From NCBI RefSeq assembly GCF_003369915.1, contig NC_046675.1, positions 23,684,001 to 23,748,000 on the forward strand: a DNA stretch of 64,000 bases, written 5' to 3'. Below, piece after piece: positions 1 to 9,491 of the stretch. This DNA is from Drosophila miranda (Eukaryota > Arthropoda > Insecta > Diptera > Drosophilidae). Within the stretch, counting starts at the first letter, position 1, and each line of letters starts with the position of its first letter. Both the position numbers and the translations under genes were made by a program. The notes beneath the pieces are model-generated. The model was not told where the DNA came from, searched no databases, and worked only from the letters and a program-made list of their open reading frames with translations.

Positions 1-68
1 AGCTGTGCAGCTAATTAAGTTAATTAAATGTTTTATTCAATAAATACAATTATACTATATCGTGTTCA

Positions 69-130
69 ATGTATCGATACCACCCAGCCAGCTGTTGCTG
101 AATTGTTTTTGATTAGGTCACACCGAAGTG
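69..130 (+). promoter_or_regulatory. humpty dumpty promoter: DRE plus Motif 1-like box
   Basis: A perfect DNA-replication-related element, TATCGATA, lies at 72-79. A Motif 1/M1BP-like box, AGGTCACACC, lies at about 115-124. Both are within 140 bp of the first ATG at 211. DRE plus Motif 1 is a known architecture of fly housekeeping promoters, and a DRE suits a replication gene. The start site itself cannot be placed from sequence. Confidence 0.7.
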
Positions 131-210
131 GAAATTTGCGCGGGAGTTGAGAAACAAATTTTATTTGCTGAATTGCAAATTTTTATATTATTTTACCCAT
201 ACCATAAGCC

Positions 211-2048
211 ATGTCCAGCGACGCTGCACTAGCATCCAAATGGACCCGTCCAGATGATGTGCGCATTAAGTGAAAATTTCAGCTCAGATAAACCAAAACA
301 TATATGTAAATCTCTGGAATTTTGCAGTTTATCAAGCTCCAACGGCTTAAACAAAAGAAGAAACAATTGGCAGCACGTGTAAGCAATAACAACAATTGCA
401 AAAGGCCAACACTACAATTGGATGAGACTGATAAGAGCAAACTTTTAGAAGCAAAACTAGCGCAGAAACGAAAGAATCCCTTTGCCAAGTGAGTGTTAAT
501 TTTTAATTTTGTAGATCAACTGTTGACCTAAAAACCATATGAGCTACTTCTCTCAGATCCACAGAAGTTGCGAAAAAGCAGAGAGTTGAGGCCGAGGTCC
601 ACGACCTGCCTGTGGTCACGGCCTCCTCCTGCTTTGTCCGAGAGACGCCCACACGTCCGCCGGCGGCCAAGCTTGTGCTACAGAAATTCGATGCCCAGGC
701 CTTTGCCAAGCTGCTGCAGCAGCCGTACGCCGAAGAAGAGGACGATGCCGCACTGGCTGCTCAACAGAAGCACACAGCGCATTTGCCTGTGGACTGGTGC
801 CTGAAGACGCGCGCTCGCTTCTTTTGCCCCACGGAACTGCCTGCCATTCAGTTGAAGACCTCCCAGCTGGCCAGCGGACTGACCAGCTTCGTGCGCTGCA
901 TCGACACCCAACAGTCGGAGAGCACGCTGGACATCTCGGATGCCACGCGTTTCAACCAGTGCACCTACTACTGGCAGCATCCGCATCTGCCCTGGCTGAC
1001 GCTCTTCCCGCGCAACTCCAAGGAGAACATCGGTGTGACGGTCGGCGAGCGCGAACGGAAGGCGCTGGCCGAGGAGTGGGACTACAGCTTCCGCGGACTC
1101 TTCCAGTTGCTGCGTGCCCGCCAGTGCCCCTACTTCTATTTGTGCGCCAACTCGTTCACGGTGCTGTTCCGGGCAGCGGGAATTGGCGGCCGCGCCGAGA
1201 GCCATGCCCTTGTCACACCCTCCACGCGTGGCATGAGGATGGCCCTGCGCCAGGAGGGAATAGAGTTTACCATGCCTCTGAAGAGCGAAGCAGGTGGTGG
1301 CGATGGCAGCTTCACAGAGGAGAGCACCAGCAGCTCTACGATGGATGCACCAGAGGAAACTTCGGTGCCTCCTCCTACCGGAGAAGACGATGAGGACGAT
1401 GATGAGGCCTGGCTAGAGAGCTTGGGCGTCGACGAGCGAGAACTACGACGCATACAGTCCTCCCACGCTAGGAAACAGCAGGCAGCCGAGATGCGAGAGG
1501 ATTTCAGCGACAACTCGCTGCTGCTCATTGATGGAGTGGAGTGCCAAGGATTCTTCAGCTATCTGCTGAATGCCAAGAGCGCCATCAGCAATGTGGGTCG
1601 TCTGGCGGGAGTGCCACCCACTCTGCTGTCGCCAGTTGCATTCCCGAAAGCTACCATGCAGCACCTGGTGCCGCGCTCCAAAAAGGTTCGACTCGATGGC
1701 GTGGATTACTTCAGCATCGACATCAAAGGCCTTATCCTGCCCACATTTCTGCCCAGCGTGGCGGAGCTGCTCTGCGATACCCGCCATATGTTCAGCTCCA
1801 CTCTGGCCAGCAGCACCAATACCTTGGCCTTCAGCAAGGCCTCGCAAAAAGTTCTGGATTCGCCAGAAGCGCCTCAGGAGGACGGAAAGGAAGGCACCGC
1901 GGCCGACCAGGTGTTTGGCGAGCAGAATCTCTCAGAGTGCGGCCTCCTGCCATCCGTGGTGGGCTCTATCTGTCGCACTGGCCAGCATGCTGTCGGACTT
2001 CTGGAACGTGTGTGCTATCAGCGGGGCGAGGGCTATGCTTGGAGTTGA
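211..2048 (+). CDS. hd: humpty dumpty, DONSON-family DNA replication protein
   Basis: Three coding exons: 211-258, 328-488 and 557-2048, with GT-AG introns of 69 and 68 nt. They give a 566-residue protein starting MSSDAALASKWTRPDD. I chose the donor at 259 because it keeps the phase. The donor at 270 would hit a stop. The body (CYLYANSF-like segment around PYFYLCANSFTVLFRAAG, followed by a long acidic linker and a C-terminal GLLPSVVGSICRTG block) matches the DONSON family as I know it. In flies this family is needed for DNA replication, egg-shell gene amplification and cell proliferation, and acts in the nucleus at replication forks or origin firing. The N-terminus is Lys-rich (KQKKK), possibly a nuclear signal. 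The acidic stretch EDDEDDDEAW lies near the middle. The gene converges with the RPB6 gene; their stop codons are only 97 bp apart. Confidence 0.93.
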
Positions 2049-2103
2049 TTAATTCGAGCCAGTTGGCCAACAGCTTGTCTTAAGTTGTATATTTGTTGTA
2101 TGT

Positions 2104-2109
2104 AATAAA
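2104..2109 (+). terminator. Polyadenylation signal of humpty dumpty
   Basis: AATAAA lies 55 bp after the stop codon. Cleavage 15-30 bp downstream would end the transcript at or before the opposing RPB6 stop codon, so the two 3' ends are nearly touching or overlapping. Confidence 0.7.
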
Positions 2110-2145
2110 GTTGCTATGTATGTATTGCTATGTATATACCCCGCT

Positions 2146-2607
<462 letters not shown>

Positions 2608-2687
2608 AGTATAGTTTAGTTTTAATATAAATCAATCAGTGATATAGAAATAAAATAGTTTATTTATTCGGCGTGTTTTCGCGTGTT

Positions 2688-2790
2688 TTCACCAGTATGA
2701 CCCTATCGATAAAATATACCGTCCGACCCTCAGAAATATTCCGAAACATACCGTCTCATTTGAAAAATATACCGTAAATATACTGACGAG
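2688..2790 (-). promoter_or_regulatory. Motif 6 / DRE / Motif 1-like promoter module, left copy
   Basis: Read on the minus strand it has several GGTATATTT-type boxes (Motif 6 class), an ATCGAT core at 2705-2710 (DRE class), and GGGTCATACTGG (one mismatch to Motif 1) nearest the RPB6 gene. The order of elements is the same as in the copies at about 10.9 kb and 20.05 kb. It most likely drives RPB6 leftwards. Confidence 0.65.
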
Positions 2791-2978
2791 TTCAAGTTCT
2801 ATTATACATATTCCTCGTTTTTGATCTTCCGTGGAATATTACCAGCTAGATAGAACTCTGAGCCCTGCCCACATAATTTAATCCGAGCAATGAATAAATT
2901 TTCTACTTAACTGGCTTAATTTACATACTTGCTTTTGTTGGATTTTGTCTAAACAAAGGTTTTAGTGTAAAGGTCAAG
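2690..2978. repeat. Left arm of a roughly 290-bp inverted repeat
   Basis: The reverse complement of this stretch aligns by eye with 10690-10983. A nearly identical core of about 45 bp runs from the TCTATCTAGCTGG part through GGAAGATCAAAAACGAGG. Flanking homology continues through ATCCAACAAAAG and on to the promoter boxes. The two arms point outwards and enclose 7.7 kb that holds the Cys-rich gene cluster. Possible origins are a staggered-break inversion or a duplicated promoter. Confidence 0.7.
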
Positions 2979-3196
2979 AAAATATACAGTCAAGTAAAAA
3001 AGTCAACATACAGCACCAATTTTGAGATATTTCGGAGTTTTGCAATAAAAATCAAAAAAGGTGGTTTGCAATTATTTGAGGTCTTAATGGATGATTTATT
3101 ATATTATTCGACATTTCGCCGACGTCCAACGTTAACACCTGCTATTGGAGGTTTCTGATTGCGAAAGTAGAAGCCGCTTGGTTGGGCCGTATCATC
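2791..3196. other. Non-coding: inner part of inverted repeat and 3' UTR of gene D
   Basis: No supported gene. The stretch up to 2978 is inverted-repeat arm. At 3096-3101 the minus strand reads AATAAA, a good polyadenylation signal about 100 bp after the gene D stop codon. The remainder is AT-rich. Confidence 0.5.
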
Positions 3197-4962
3197 TTAC
3201 CCGCGAGGGAAGGAAGGTATATTTTGTCCTGGAGATTGCGGCGATGGTGGATTTTCCGGATAATTTCGCGAGAGCGGGCGTGGCGGGTTCTCATTGCCCG
3301 GAATCTGAGCATAGTCATAATCGATGTGAGTGCGTATATTAACATTTCGCAGACGCCCGATACCACCACGCTGATCACTGGCAAATCGATCTGGATCAAA
3401 GTTAGCCATTGGATTCATCTCCGGGTCTCTTCGGGATGTGCACGGGTGTTGGTAATACTGATCGAAAGGTTCGTTTATACCCGCCCCATGACGGGCTTGT
3501 CCTATACGCTGCAACGGTCTGATCGACTCGTTTGGTTGTGCGCGAGCATCGGTATCGATAGCTGCTGACGCTGCTTCCGAAGATTCCCCAAAATCGCACC
3601 TCGGACCCAGCGGATCCATCTGATCCGAATCCACCGGATCCAGCGAATCCATCGTATTGGCCATCTGTCTGCCCAACACAGGCACGGGATACTCATTGGG
3701 GTAACATTTTCCCCCACCTCTGTGACTTCTATGTCCGCTTTGTCCTCTTTGCCCGCATTGCCCTTGCTTAAAGCATCGCACCCGAGATCTTCCCCCTGGG
3801 GGGCAGTATAGTTTCTGATCTGGTGGCTGCTTTGATCTCTGGCACCCCGAATCCGTCTGCCGTCGACTGCTCTCTGGAGGCGGCTGCTTGCTGCCTCTCT
3901 TTGTACGCTTAGAAACAGGCGGAGCCGATTGCTCGAGATAGACATTGTCATCGTCCAAATTACAGCTATTCTCATGGTCAAAGGATCCGTCTTGAGTTCT
4001 TGGTTCGGGAGGGGAAGAGACTTGCCGAGCTGCTGGCCTCATCGGTGGAGCCATCGTCGCCTTACAGCAGCAGAGCATTTCATTGCGGAAACCACCCCTC
4101 TGGCCATGGTCAACGGACCGCTCTTGAGTTCTTGGTTCGGGGGAAGAAGTGACTTTCTGAGCTGCTGGCCTCATCGGTGGAGCCATCGTCGCCTTACAGC
4201 AGCAAAGCATTTCATCGCGGAAGCCACCCCTCTGGCCATGGTCAACGGACCGGTCTTGAGTTCTTGGTTCGGGGGGAGAAGAGACTTTCTGAGCTGCTGG
4301 CCTCATCGGTGGAGCCATTGTCGCCTTACAGCAGCAGAGAATGTCCTTGCCGAAACCACCCCTCTGGCCATGGTCAACGGACCGCTCTTGAGTTCTTGGT
4401 TCGGGGGGAGAGAAGACTTGCTGAGCTGCTGGCCTCATCGGTGTCAGGTTCTTTGGCATACAGTAGCAGATCATTTCATTGCCGAAACTAGCCCTCTGCC
4501 CATCCGTCTGGTCGAAGGATTGCTCTTGAAATCTTGGTGCGGGGGGGGCACAGAATTTCTGAGCTGCTGGCCTCATCGATGGAGGCATCGTTGGCATGCA
4601 GCAGCACTGTGGAAGCACATAAACTGGTGTCCAGTCCATAGGACAGACATTGTCAAAATTTGTGGCACCAAACTGAACGCTTGCTGGAGGCAGGAGCGCC
4701 GGAGGACAGAAGCTAGTATCATCGTTGAAAGTCTGGGGACTTGGCCGTGGCCGAACCGCCGGTGGCTGCTGCGGGCGACATTGCGGTGGCGGAGGCTGGT
4801 CCGAACAACAGCTGCAGGTACTGTCATTGGAGGAACTATCGGATGACAGGTCACAATCCGATCGCTCCGAACTGTAGCTAGAGCGGTTCCCTAGCGAAAT
4901 AGATCGGATTGAAATTGGGTTGGATTTTGTTGTGTGCTTTATTCTGGCTGTTACTTGCCCAT
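3197..4962 (-). CDS. Gene D: unnamed Cys/Pro-rich protein with five 44-residue tandem repeats
   Basis: I do not recognise this gene. An uninterrupted minus-strand reading frame runs from about 4890 to the TAA at 3197-3199. The first internal ATG is at 4639 (480 residues), but the frame stays open above it with coding-like sequence (Pro-rich, CSCCS motif, RPRPSPQ), so the real start is probably upstream. One consistent model is a short exon ATGGGCAA at 4955-4962, spliced from a GTAACA donor to an acceptor at 4878-4879. It gives 562 residues starting MGNYSSERSD and mirrors the tiny first exons of genes A and B. Within the protein, five repeats of about 44 residues begin MRPAAQ and end in a cysteine cluster (CCCKATMAPP in the clearest). 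The C-terminal half is Ser/Pro/Arg-rich and low in complexity. No signal peptide, membrane segment or known domain is visible. Existence of the gene is fairly secure; the 5' end is not. Confidence 0.6.
4027..4690 (-). repeat. 132-bp coding tandem repeat, five copies
   Basis: The word GAGCTGCTGGCCTCATCG recurs at 4027, 4159, 4291, 4423 and 4561. Three steps are exactly 132 bp and the last is 138 bp. All are multiples of three, so the frame of gene D is kept. The three middle units are nearly identical and the outer ones more diverged, as expected for unequal crossing-over. Confidence 0.9.
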
Positions 4963-4978
4963 TGGCTATAACATTTGG

Positions 4979-4984
4979 TTTATT
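4979..4984 (-). terminator. Polyadenylation signal of gene A (conserved in A, B and C)
   Basis: The minus strand reads AATAAACCAAATGTTATAG here. The same block occurs at 6313 and 7253, about 150-190 bp past the stop codons of genes A, B and C. It marks the 3' end of each duplicated unit. Confidence 0.6.
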
Positions 4985-5168
4985 GTTGGCGCATATTGAG
5001 AGGTTTGAGAAGGCCGAGAGTGGGATATTGAGAGAAAACTGAAAATTTGGATAGCTTTGAATTTAGAAATGTGTTCCATTGCCCTTAGCCGAGTGTTTGC
5101 CTTCGCAAGTAGCGCCTGCTACGCCTGTTCAACAGATCCCTGGGCAAACGATGGAAGCCGATCATCCA

Positions 5169-5512
5169 TTATTGAACAACGCAACTACTGCCTTTCGAGC
5201 TTTGATTGCAGTGTCCGCAGTGGTAGCGACTTCGGCCAGCGGGCCTCACTCGAATCGCAGGGTTTTCTGCTTCCAAGTGTCCCGGAAATCCTGGTGGTGG
5301 GCCTCGGTACACTTTACACCCACCGGTTGGGGGTCCTTGCGGTACTACTCTTGCTGGTTGATGTTGCACTTCGTTTTCCGTAATTATCGTTACGCTACCA
5401 GTCATCCCGCAAGGGCACTGTTTGCACTTGTTGGATTTGTCTTCTGCGCAGATTAAATGTTAATCAGATCAAATTCGTTAATACAAATTAATTTTTACTT
5501 ACTGCGACCCAT
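5169..5512 (-). CDS. Gene A: small Cys-rich protein of a local tandem family
   Basis: Exon 1 is only 10 nt (5503-5512, ATGGGTCGCA). A 59-nt intron with a GTAAGT donor follows, then exon 2 at 5169-5443 ending in TAA. The product is 94 residues: MGRKDKSNKCKQCPCGMTGS at the start and CGHCNQSSKGSSCVVQ at the end. The two Cys knuckles bracket a Pro/Gly-rich, poorly conserved middle. It shares exon layout, N-terminal CxxCxC-TGSV motif, C-terminal CGxC...C motif, 3' UTR and 5' flank with gene B, and most of these with gene C. There is no visible signal peptide or membrane segment. The Cys pairs could bind zinc or form disulfides, but that is inference. I cannot name the family. Confidence 0.7.
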
Positions 5513-6270
5513 TTTAGATCAAATATAGACGTAGACACAAGCAGGGCAAGGAACACAATGAACACAAATGAAACAGATCTGGCAACTGCTAAGACTGTTG
5601 AAAGTGCTCCGTAAGTAAGACACTTAATACATGGCACCTTTCTCATACTCCTTTTCGTTTCCTTTACATTTTATACCCGATACAAAGAGTATAGGGGTAT
5701 ATTTCTTAGTTTTGTGGTGGAAGTGGGCGTGTGCAGCCCCCAGAAGGAAGCGTTTCCGACCTGCCCCTTTCCTCCCCCACATCCACGTTATTGAAGATAC
5801 GAGTAAACCAACTACTGCAGTGGCTACGCAAAGCCTTCCACTAGCTTACTCACTATCTCCCTCTCTATCACACACTCCTCCTCGTACAGTGTGCGCGCTC
5901 TGGTGGATGTGAGCGAAAATTCTAATCAAATAGGTCATTAGGTGGAAAGAGGATAAGCAAAGATCTAATTCATCCCATGACAAGTGCGAGCAAATTTCAA
6001 AGAGATCACTTAGAGATCCCGCCTCTCCTTTAGGAGAGAACAGCGATACAAAAGTATCGTAAAAGCATAAAAGTAAATGTATGGTATCCACATGGAAAAT
6101 TCTTGGATCTTTTGACCTGATGACCTTCAGCAAGCAGAGTTTCTTATGTAAAAGTACTTAGCTTTAAATTAAACAAATAAACCCCCGGGAAGTTTACACC
6201 ACTCTATCCTGCTCCAAACGGTAGTTGGCAAAATAGTACCTACCAAAATAAGTTCCAGAATTGGAAGGAA
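5513..6270. other. Spacer upstream of gene A with repeat fragment
   Basis: The gene A 5' flank runs to about 5620 and resembles the 5' flanks of genes B and C (an ACAGATCTG-type word about 60-70 bp before the ATG). A dispersed-repeat fragment occupies about 5654-5770. From 5770 to 6270 I see only short chance reading frames. Confidence 0.45.
5654..5770 (+). mobile_element. DINE-1/mini-me-like repeat fragment, short copy
   Basis: It begins TTATACCCGATACAAAGAGT with GGGGTATATT next, and carries CCCAGAAGGAAGCGTTTCCG, a block shared with 8845-9080. This arrangement is typical of the abundant DINE-1/INE-1/mini-me class of short fly elements. The assignment is from memory, not a search. Confidence 0.5.
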
Positions 6271-6458
6271 GTTGGTTGTAAGTGTATGCTGGCCACAAGC
6301 TATAACATTTGGTTTATTTTTCGTAGTTTGTTGCTAAAAGGTTTAGGAAGGCCAAGAGTAGGACAAGATATGGGATATTAAAAGAACACTGCAAATTTGG
6401 ATAGCTTTAGAATTAGAAATGTCTACCATTGCTCTTGGCCGAGTGTTCAACAGATCCA

Positions 6459-6781
6459 TCATAGAATAACGCACTTCTTTTTGGAAGACCTGCAGCTTCC
6501 GCAGGTCTTTTTGCAAGGGGATGAGGATTTCGGTGGAGGATCCGCAACTGATTTGCACCATTGACACCCCTCGGATTGTGATTGCCCGTGAACTGCTGGC
6601 ACTACCTGTGCTGCTGGTACTGCTTGTGGTTGGTATCCAGGCGGTAAAATTACCGTTACGCTACCAGTCAGCTTGCACTCACATTGTTTGCCCTTGTCGG
6701 AGCTGGACTCTGCACAATTAAAGTGTGGTAGGACAATGCGAATTTATTAAAACACATTCGCTTATACTTACTGCGACCCAT
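6459..6781 (-). CDS. Gene B: small Cys-rich protein, paralog of gene A
   Basis: A 10-nt first exon (6772-6781, ATGGGTCGCA, identical to gene A), a 62-nt intron with GTAAGT donor, then exon 2 at 6459-6709 ending in TGA. The protein has 86 residues: MGRKSSSDKGKQCECKLTGS at the start and CKKTCGSCRSSKKKCVIL at the end. The Cys-flanked N-terminus and CGSC...KKKC C-terminus are shared with A and C. The middle is Pro/Ala/Val/Gln-rich and diverged. The 5' flank (GAAACAGATCTGACAGC) and 3' UTR also match. The identical exon 1 and splice site alongside a divergent middle suggest fast evolution under some constraint on the ends. Function unknown. Confidence 0.68.
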
Positions 6782-7431
6782 TTTATCTCAGCCTGGCCAA
6801 GGCAACAACATACAGGCCAAAAAACGCAATGAAACAGATCTGACAGCTACTAAAATTGTGGAAATTGTATTGTATTTCTTTTATAATAAACTTAATCTTG
6901 ACAACTTTCTCGTCGTTTTTTTTCGTTTTATTTGCTCAACTCGAACCTTCTACTGAAACGTTTCGGTCTCGTGAAGAGTCGCGTTTTTTGAATTTTCTAC
7001 CGTTTCCATTAGCGAGCTACTGGAATCTGTAATGACTTTGAAACTCTATACAAAGCTTCCTTTATGCAGAGCATTTGAATAGTTAAAGTAGGCCAGATCT
7101 GGATCTGTGGCAATTCGGACCAGAGGACCTGCTTCTTCAAAAGTATTTAGCATACAAATAAATAAATAAACATTCCCAATCTGGCCCTCTCCAAGAAATT
7201 CCGAAATTGGATGGGATTTTGTTGTGCCTGCCCATTTAGCTATAACATTTGGTTTATTGTCCACATTTTGTTGCTGAAAAATTTAGGGAAGCGTAGAGTA
7301 GCTGGGTTGTTGAAGCAGCACTGAGAATTTGGATGATTTTAAATTTAGAAATGTGTTCCATTGCCCATTCACATTCCAGGCCGAGTAGCTTCGTGGGGGA
7401 TGCGAGCGCCTGCTACGCCTGTTCGGATCGA
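6782..7431. other. Spacer between genes B and C including 3' UTR of C
   Basis: The gene B 5' flank lies at 6782-6870. The gene C 3' UTR with its conserved AATAAA (minus strand, 7253-7258) occupies about 7240-7431. Between them I see only unsupported short reading frames. Confidence 0.45.
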
Positions 7432-8676
7432 TCACTGAATAGCACACTTCTTTTTATGCGAACAGTGTCCGCATTTGCCCCTCCCGTTACCCTGGTACGT
7501 CGGTGGACCCGAATAGGGCTGACCGCAGCCCACGTAGGCATGAGTGAGTTCCCTAGCAGGGGGTGGTGCTGCTTTCGCGAGTGGCTTGACCGGCGTTTTG
7601 CAGAAACAGTCCACTTTCTTCTTCTCGTGGCAGTTGCATCGCAACTCCGGTACTCCGGGCACCATCCCGGGCCCATCCTGCAGAGAATCTGGCTTTCGTT
7701 GGGGACGAGTGCACGTATAGGTATCCGCAACTGGCAGGTCGTCATCCTCTACATTCGTTGCACCCACTGCTACCGGACGTTTGCGACCACCAGGTCCAAT
7801 TTTCGTATTGCGGGTCCTGTTTTTACCGCAATTGCAACTCATGGTGGCGTTTTTTCTCTTTTGAACTTTTGTAGTTGGTAAAACACAGCTCGCCACTTCC
7901 GTTTGCTTCTGCCCCGGCTGCAGTTCAGGCTGCGATATTGGCTGGTCGTAGCCCCCCACTTGCTGTGGCGCCACGTAGGACTGCTCTCGCGGCAGCGGTG
8001 GTGACGAGTACTGTGGCGGCGACTGTGCCTGGGGATACTGCGGCGATAGTTGTCCTGCGGCGTATTGTGGTGGTGATTGCGCCATGGGGTATGTTTGCCT
8101 CACTGCCTGGGGGCTGGGGGCCGACTGGTATTGAGAGAATGACGGATCCTGGCGGAATGCTGGATCTTGGCGGTATCCTGTGGATCGCGGTGCAGCATCT
8201 GTCGTACATTGTTCCGGGGGGTATTGGGCTTGGAATCTTTGGCAGTAGCCGTGACAGCCTCCCCCTCCGGTTCCTGGTTGTTGTGGTTGGCCCTGCGGTG
8301 GTGGGGATTGCGCTACTGGTAGGTATCTAGCTTCTTGTATCTGGGTGGAGTCCTCTGACTGCAAAGTTGATTGATAACGAGGTTCCTGCGGCTGCAAGGT
8401 CGATTGATAGCGTGCTTCCTGTGGCTGCAAAGTTGATTGATAGCGATGCTGCTGCTGGTATACTTGTTGCTGGTATTGATCCGACTGGTATTCTGATTGC
8501 CGTTGTTGTGGAGGCATCTGCGAGTACGATAGATCCTCTGGTGGTTGCTGCTGGGGCGGGGGTGGCGGTGGCGGTGGCTGGGAGCGGGGCTGCTGTGGCG
8601 TGCCTGTTGTCGCTATGCTACCACTTACGCCGCACGGGCAGTTGGTGCACTTGCCACAGGGGGTTGCTGCAAGCAT
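7432..8676 (-). CDS. Gene C: larger Pro/Gln-rich, Cys-capped paralog of genes A and B
   Basis: A 414-residue open frame. It begins MLAATPCGKCTNCPCGVSGS and ends CGHCSHKKKCAIQ, so both Cys caps match genes A and B. The inserted middle of over 300 residues is Pro/Gln/Tyr-rich, with a poly-Pro run near residue 40, three copies of an 11-residue unit (ARYQSTLQPQE) and SPPQY repeats. The acceptor used by A and B is present (CTTGCAG before CAACCC, exon edge at 8666), and a GTAAGT donor lies at 8740-8745. However, the ATGGGTCGC exon found before that donor in A and B is missing here. I used the first in-frame ATG (8676), which lies in the ancestral intron just before the acceptor. The start is therefore uncertain. 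No known domain and no signal peptide. Confidence 0.65.
   Translation of the reverse strand: MLAATPCGKCTNCPCGVSGSIATTGTPQQPRSQPPPPPPPPQQQPPEDLSYSQMPPQQRQSEYQSDQYQQQVYQQQHRYQSTLQPQEARYQSTLQPQEPRYQSTLQSEDSTQIQEARYLPVAQSPPPQGQPQQPGTGGGGCHGYCQRFQAQYPPEQCTTDAAPRSTGYRQDPAFRQDPSFSQYQSAPSPQAVRQTYPMAQSPPQYAAGQLSPQYPQAQSPPQYSSPPLPREQSYVAPQQVGGYDQPISQPELQPGQKQTEVASCVLPTTKVQKRKNATMSCNCGKNRTRNTKIGPGGRKRPVAVGATNVEDDDLPVADTYTCTRPQRKPDSLQDGPGMVPGVPELRCNCHEKKKVDCFCKTPVKPLAKAAPPPARELTHAYVGCGQPYSGPPTYQGNGRGKCGHCSHKKKCAIQ
8367..8466 (-). repeat. 33-bp coding tandem repeat in gene C
   Basis: The forward-strand word GGCTGCAA(G/A)GT(C/T)GATTGATA recurs with a 33-bp step, giving repeated QSTLQPQE peptides. The frame is kept. 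It is the likely source of length variation in gene C. Confidence 0.7.
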
Positions 8677-8844
8677 GAACCACTCATTATTGCGGCTAGA
8701 CAGTCAACATAAAACGAATACTCACACATTTTCACGCTCACTTACTGGCCGGAAACAAAATGGGAACACATCTGACATCTACAACAAATGTTGAACGTAT
8801 GCCCCAAATAAGGAGACACTTACTACTTGGCACTTTTCTCCAAC

Positions 8845-9120
8845 TGTTTTATTATACCTGATACTCGAGGAGCATAGGGGTATATTGGGGGTATGAAGGT
8901 GGATGTCTGTAACACCCAGAAGGAAGCGTTTCCGATCCCATAAAGTATATATATTCTGGACCGGCATCAGCACCCGAGTCGATATTGCCATATCTGTCTG
9001 TCCGTCCGTCTGTCCCGATGAGCGCCTTGTTCTCAGAGACTACAGGACTATAAGTTAGAGCAACCAAATCTTTTGTGTAGGCTCCTGTCATATCTCTGGA
9101 GAGATGTGAGAATAAAAAAA
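8845..9120 (+). mobile_element. DINE-1/mini-me-like repeat, long copy
   Basis: The block order is TATACCTGATACTCGAGGAG, GGGGTATATTG, CCCAGAAGGAAGCGTTTCCG, ATAAAGTATATATATTCT, then a GTCTGTCCGTCCGTCTGTCC microsatellite core, then GAGCGCCTTGTTCTCAGAGA. The GTCY-type core with these flanks is characteristic of the non-autonomous DINE-1/INE-1/mini-me elements of flies. No coding capacity. The homologous stretch upstream of gene A suggests that the repeat was carried along in a unit duplication. Confidence 0.65.
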
Positions 9121-9404
9121 GAGAGGGCAAACAAAATGGAAACAGATAAAATTGAATAACGGGTTATAACCGAAATCTCACCAATAGTTACAGCTACGGG
9201 TATACTGGTTGATGCAGGGGCATTTCTGCATTTTGCTCTTCTTAATATGTATATCATATCAAAATTTTTTACACCTAACAGTCTTCGGCGTGCTGACACA
9301 TGGGCCACTTGCCTTGCATATCAACGTCCAAATAATAATAAAAACAAGATTAGTATAGGTTTCATGTCTCTGTGCCGTGGGGTCAGGTGTGTCGGAATGG
9401 AACA

Positions 9405-9491
9405 CTAAGGAGTGGCATACTCCAGAAAGAGTTGCTGATCATCGAGGCGCTTCAATATGACCTGGTACTCCAGAACCTGGAGCTGCTCTCG
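9405..9491 (-). pseudogene. Possible orphan terminal exon (28 codons plus stop)
   Basis: Directly after an acceptor (TTGGTCTAG at 9492-9500, minus strand) comes an open stretch reading REQLQVLEYQVILKRLDDQQ and on through LFLEYATP, then TAG. It looks like the amphipathic C-terminus of a real protein: no low complexity, heptad-like Leu spacing. I find no upstream exon in the AT-rich 9.5-10.7 kb on the same strand, so it may be the remnant of a gene that moved or decayed, or a chance frame. Confidence 0.3.

Noticed and set aside
797-1393. 198-codon alternative frame inside humpty dumpty
   Set aside because: Overlapping shadow of a GC-rich, well-recognised coding exon.
3929-4846. 305-codon plus-strand frame with repeats
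   Set aside because: It is the antisense shadow of the 132-bp coding repeat of gene D; the minus-strand frame is longer and has the better composition and 3' signals.
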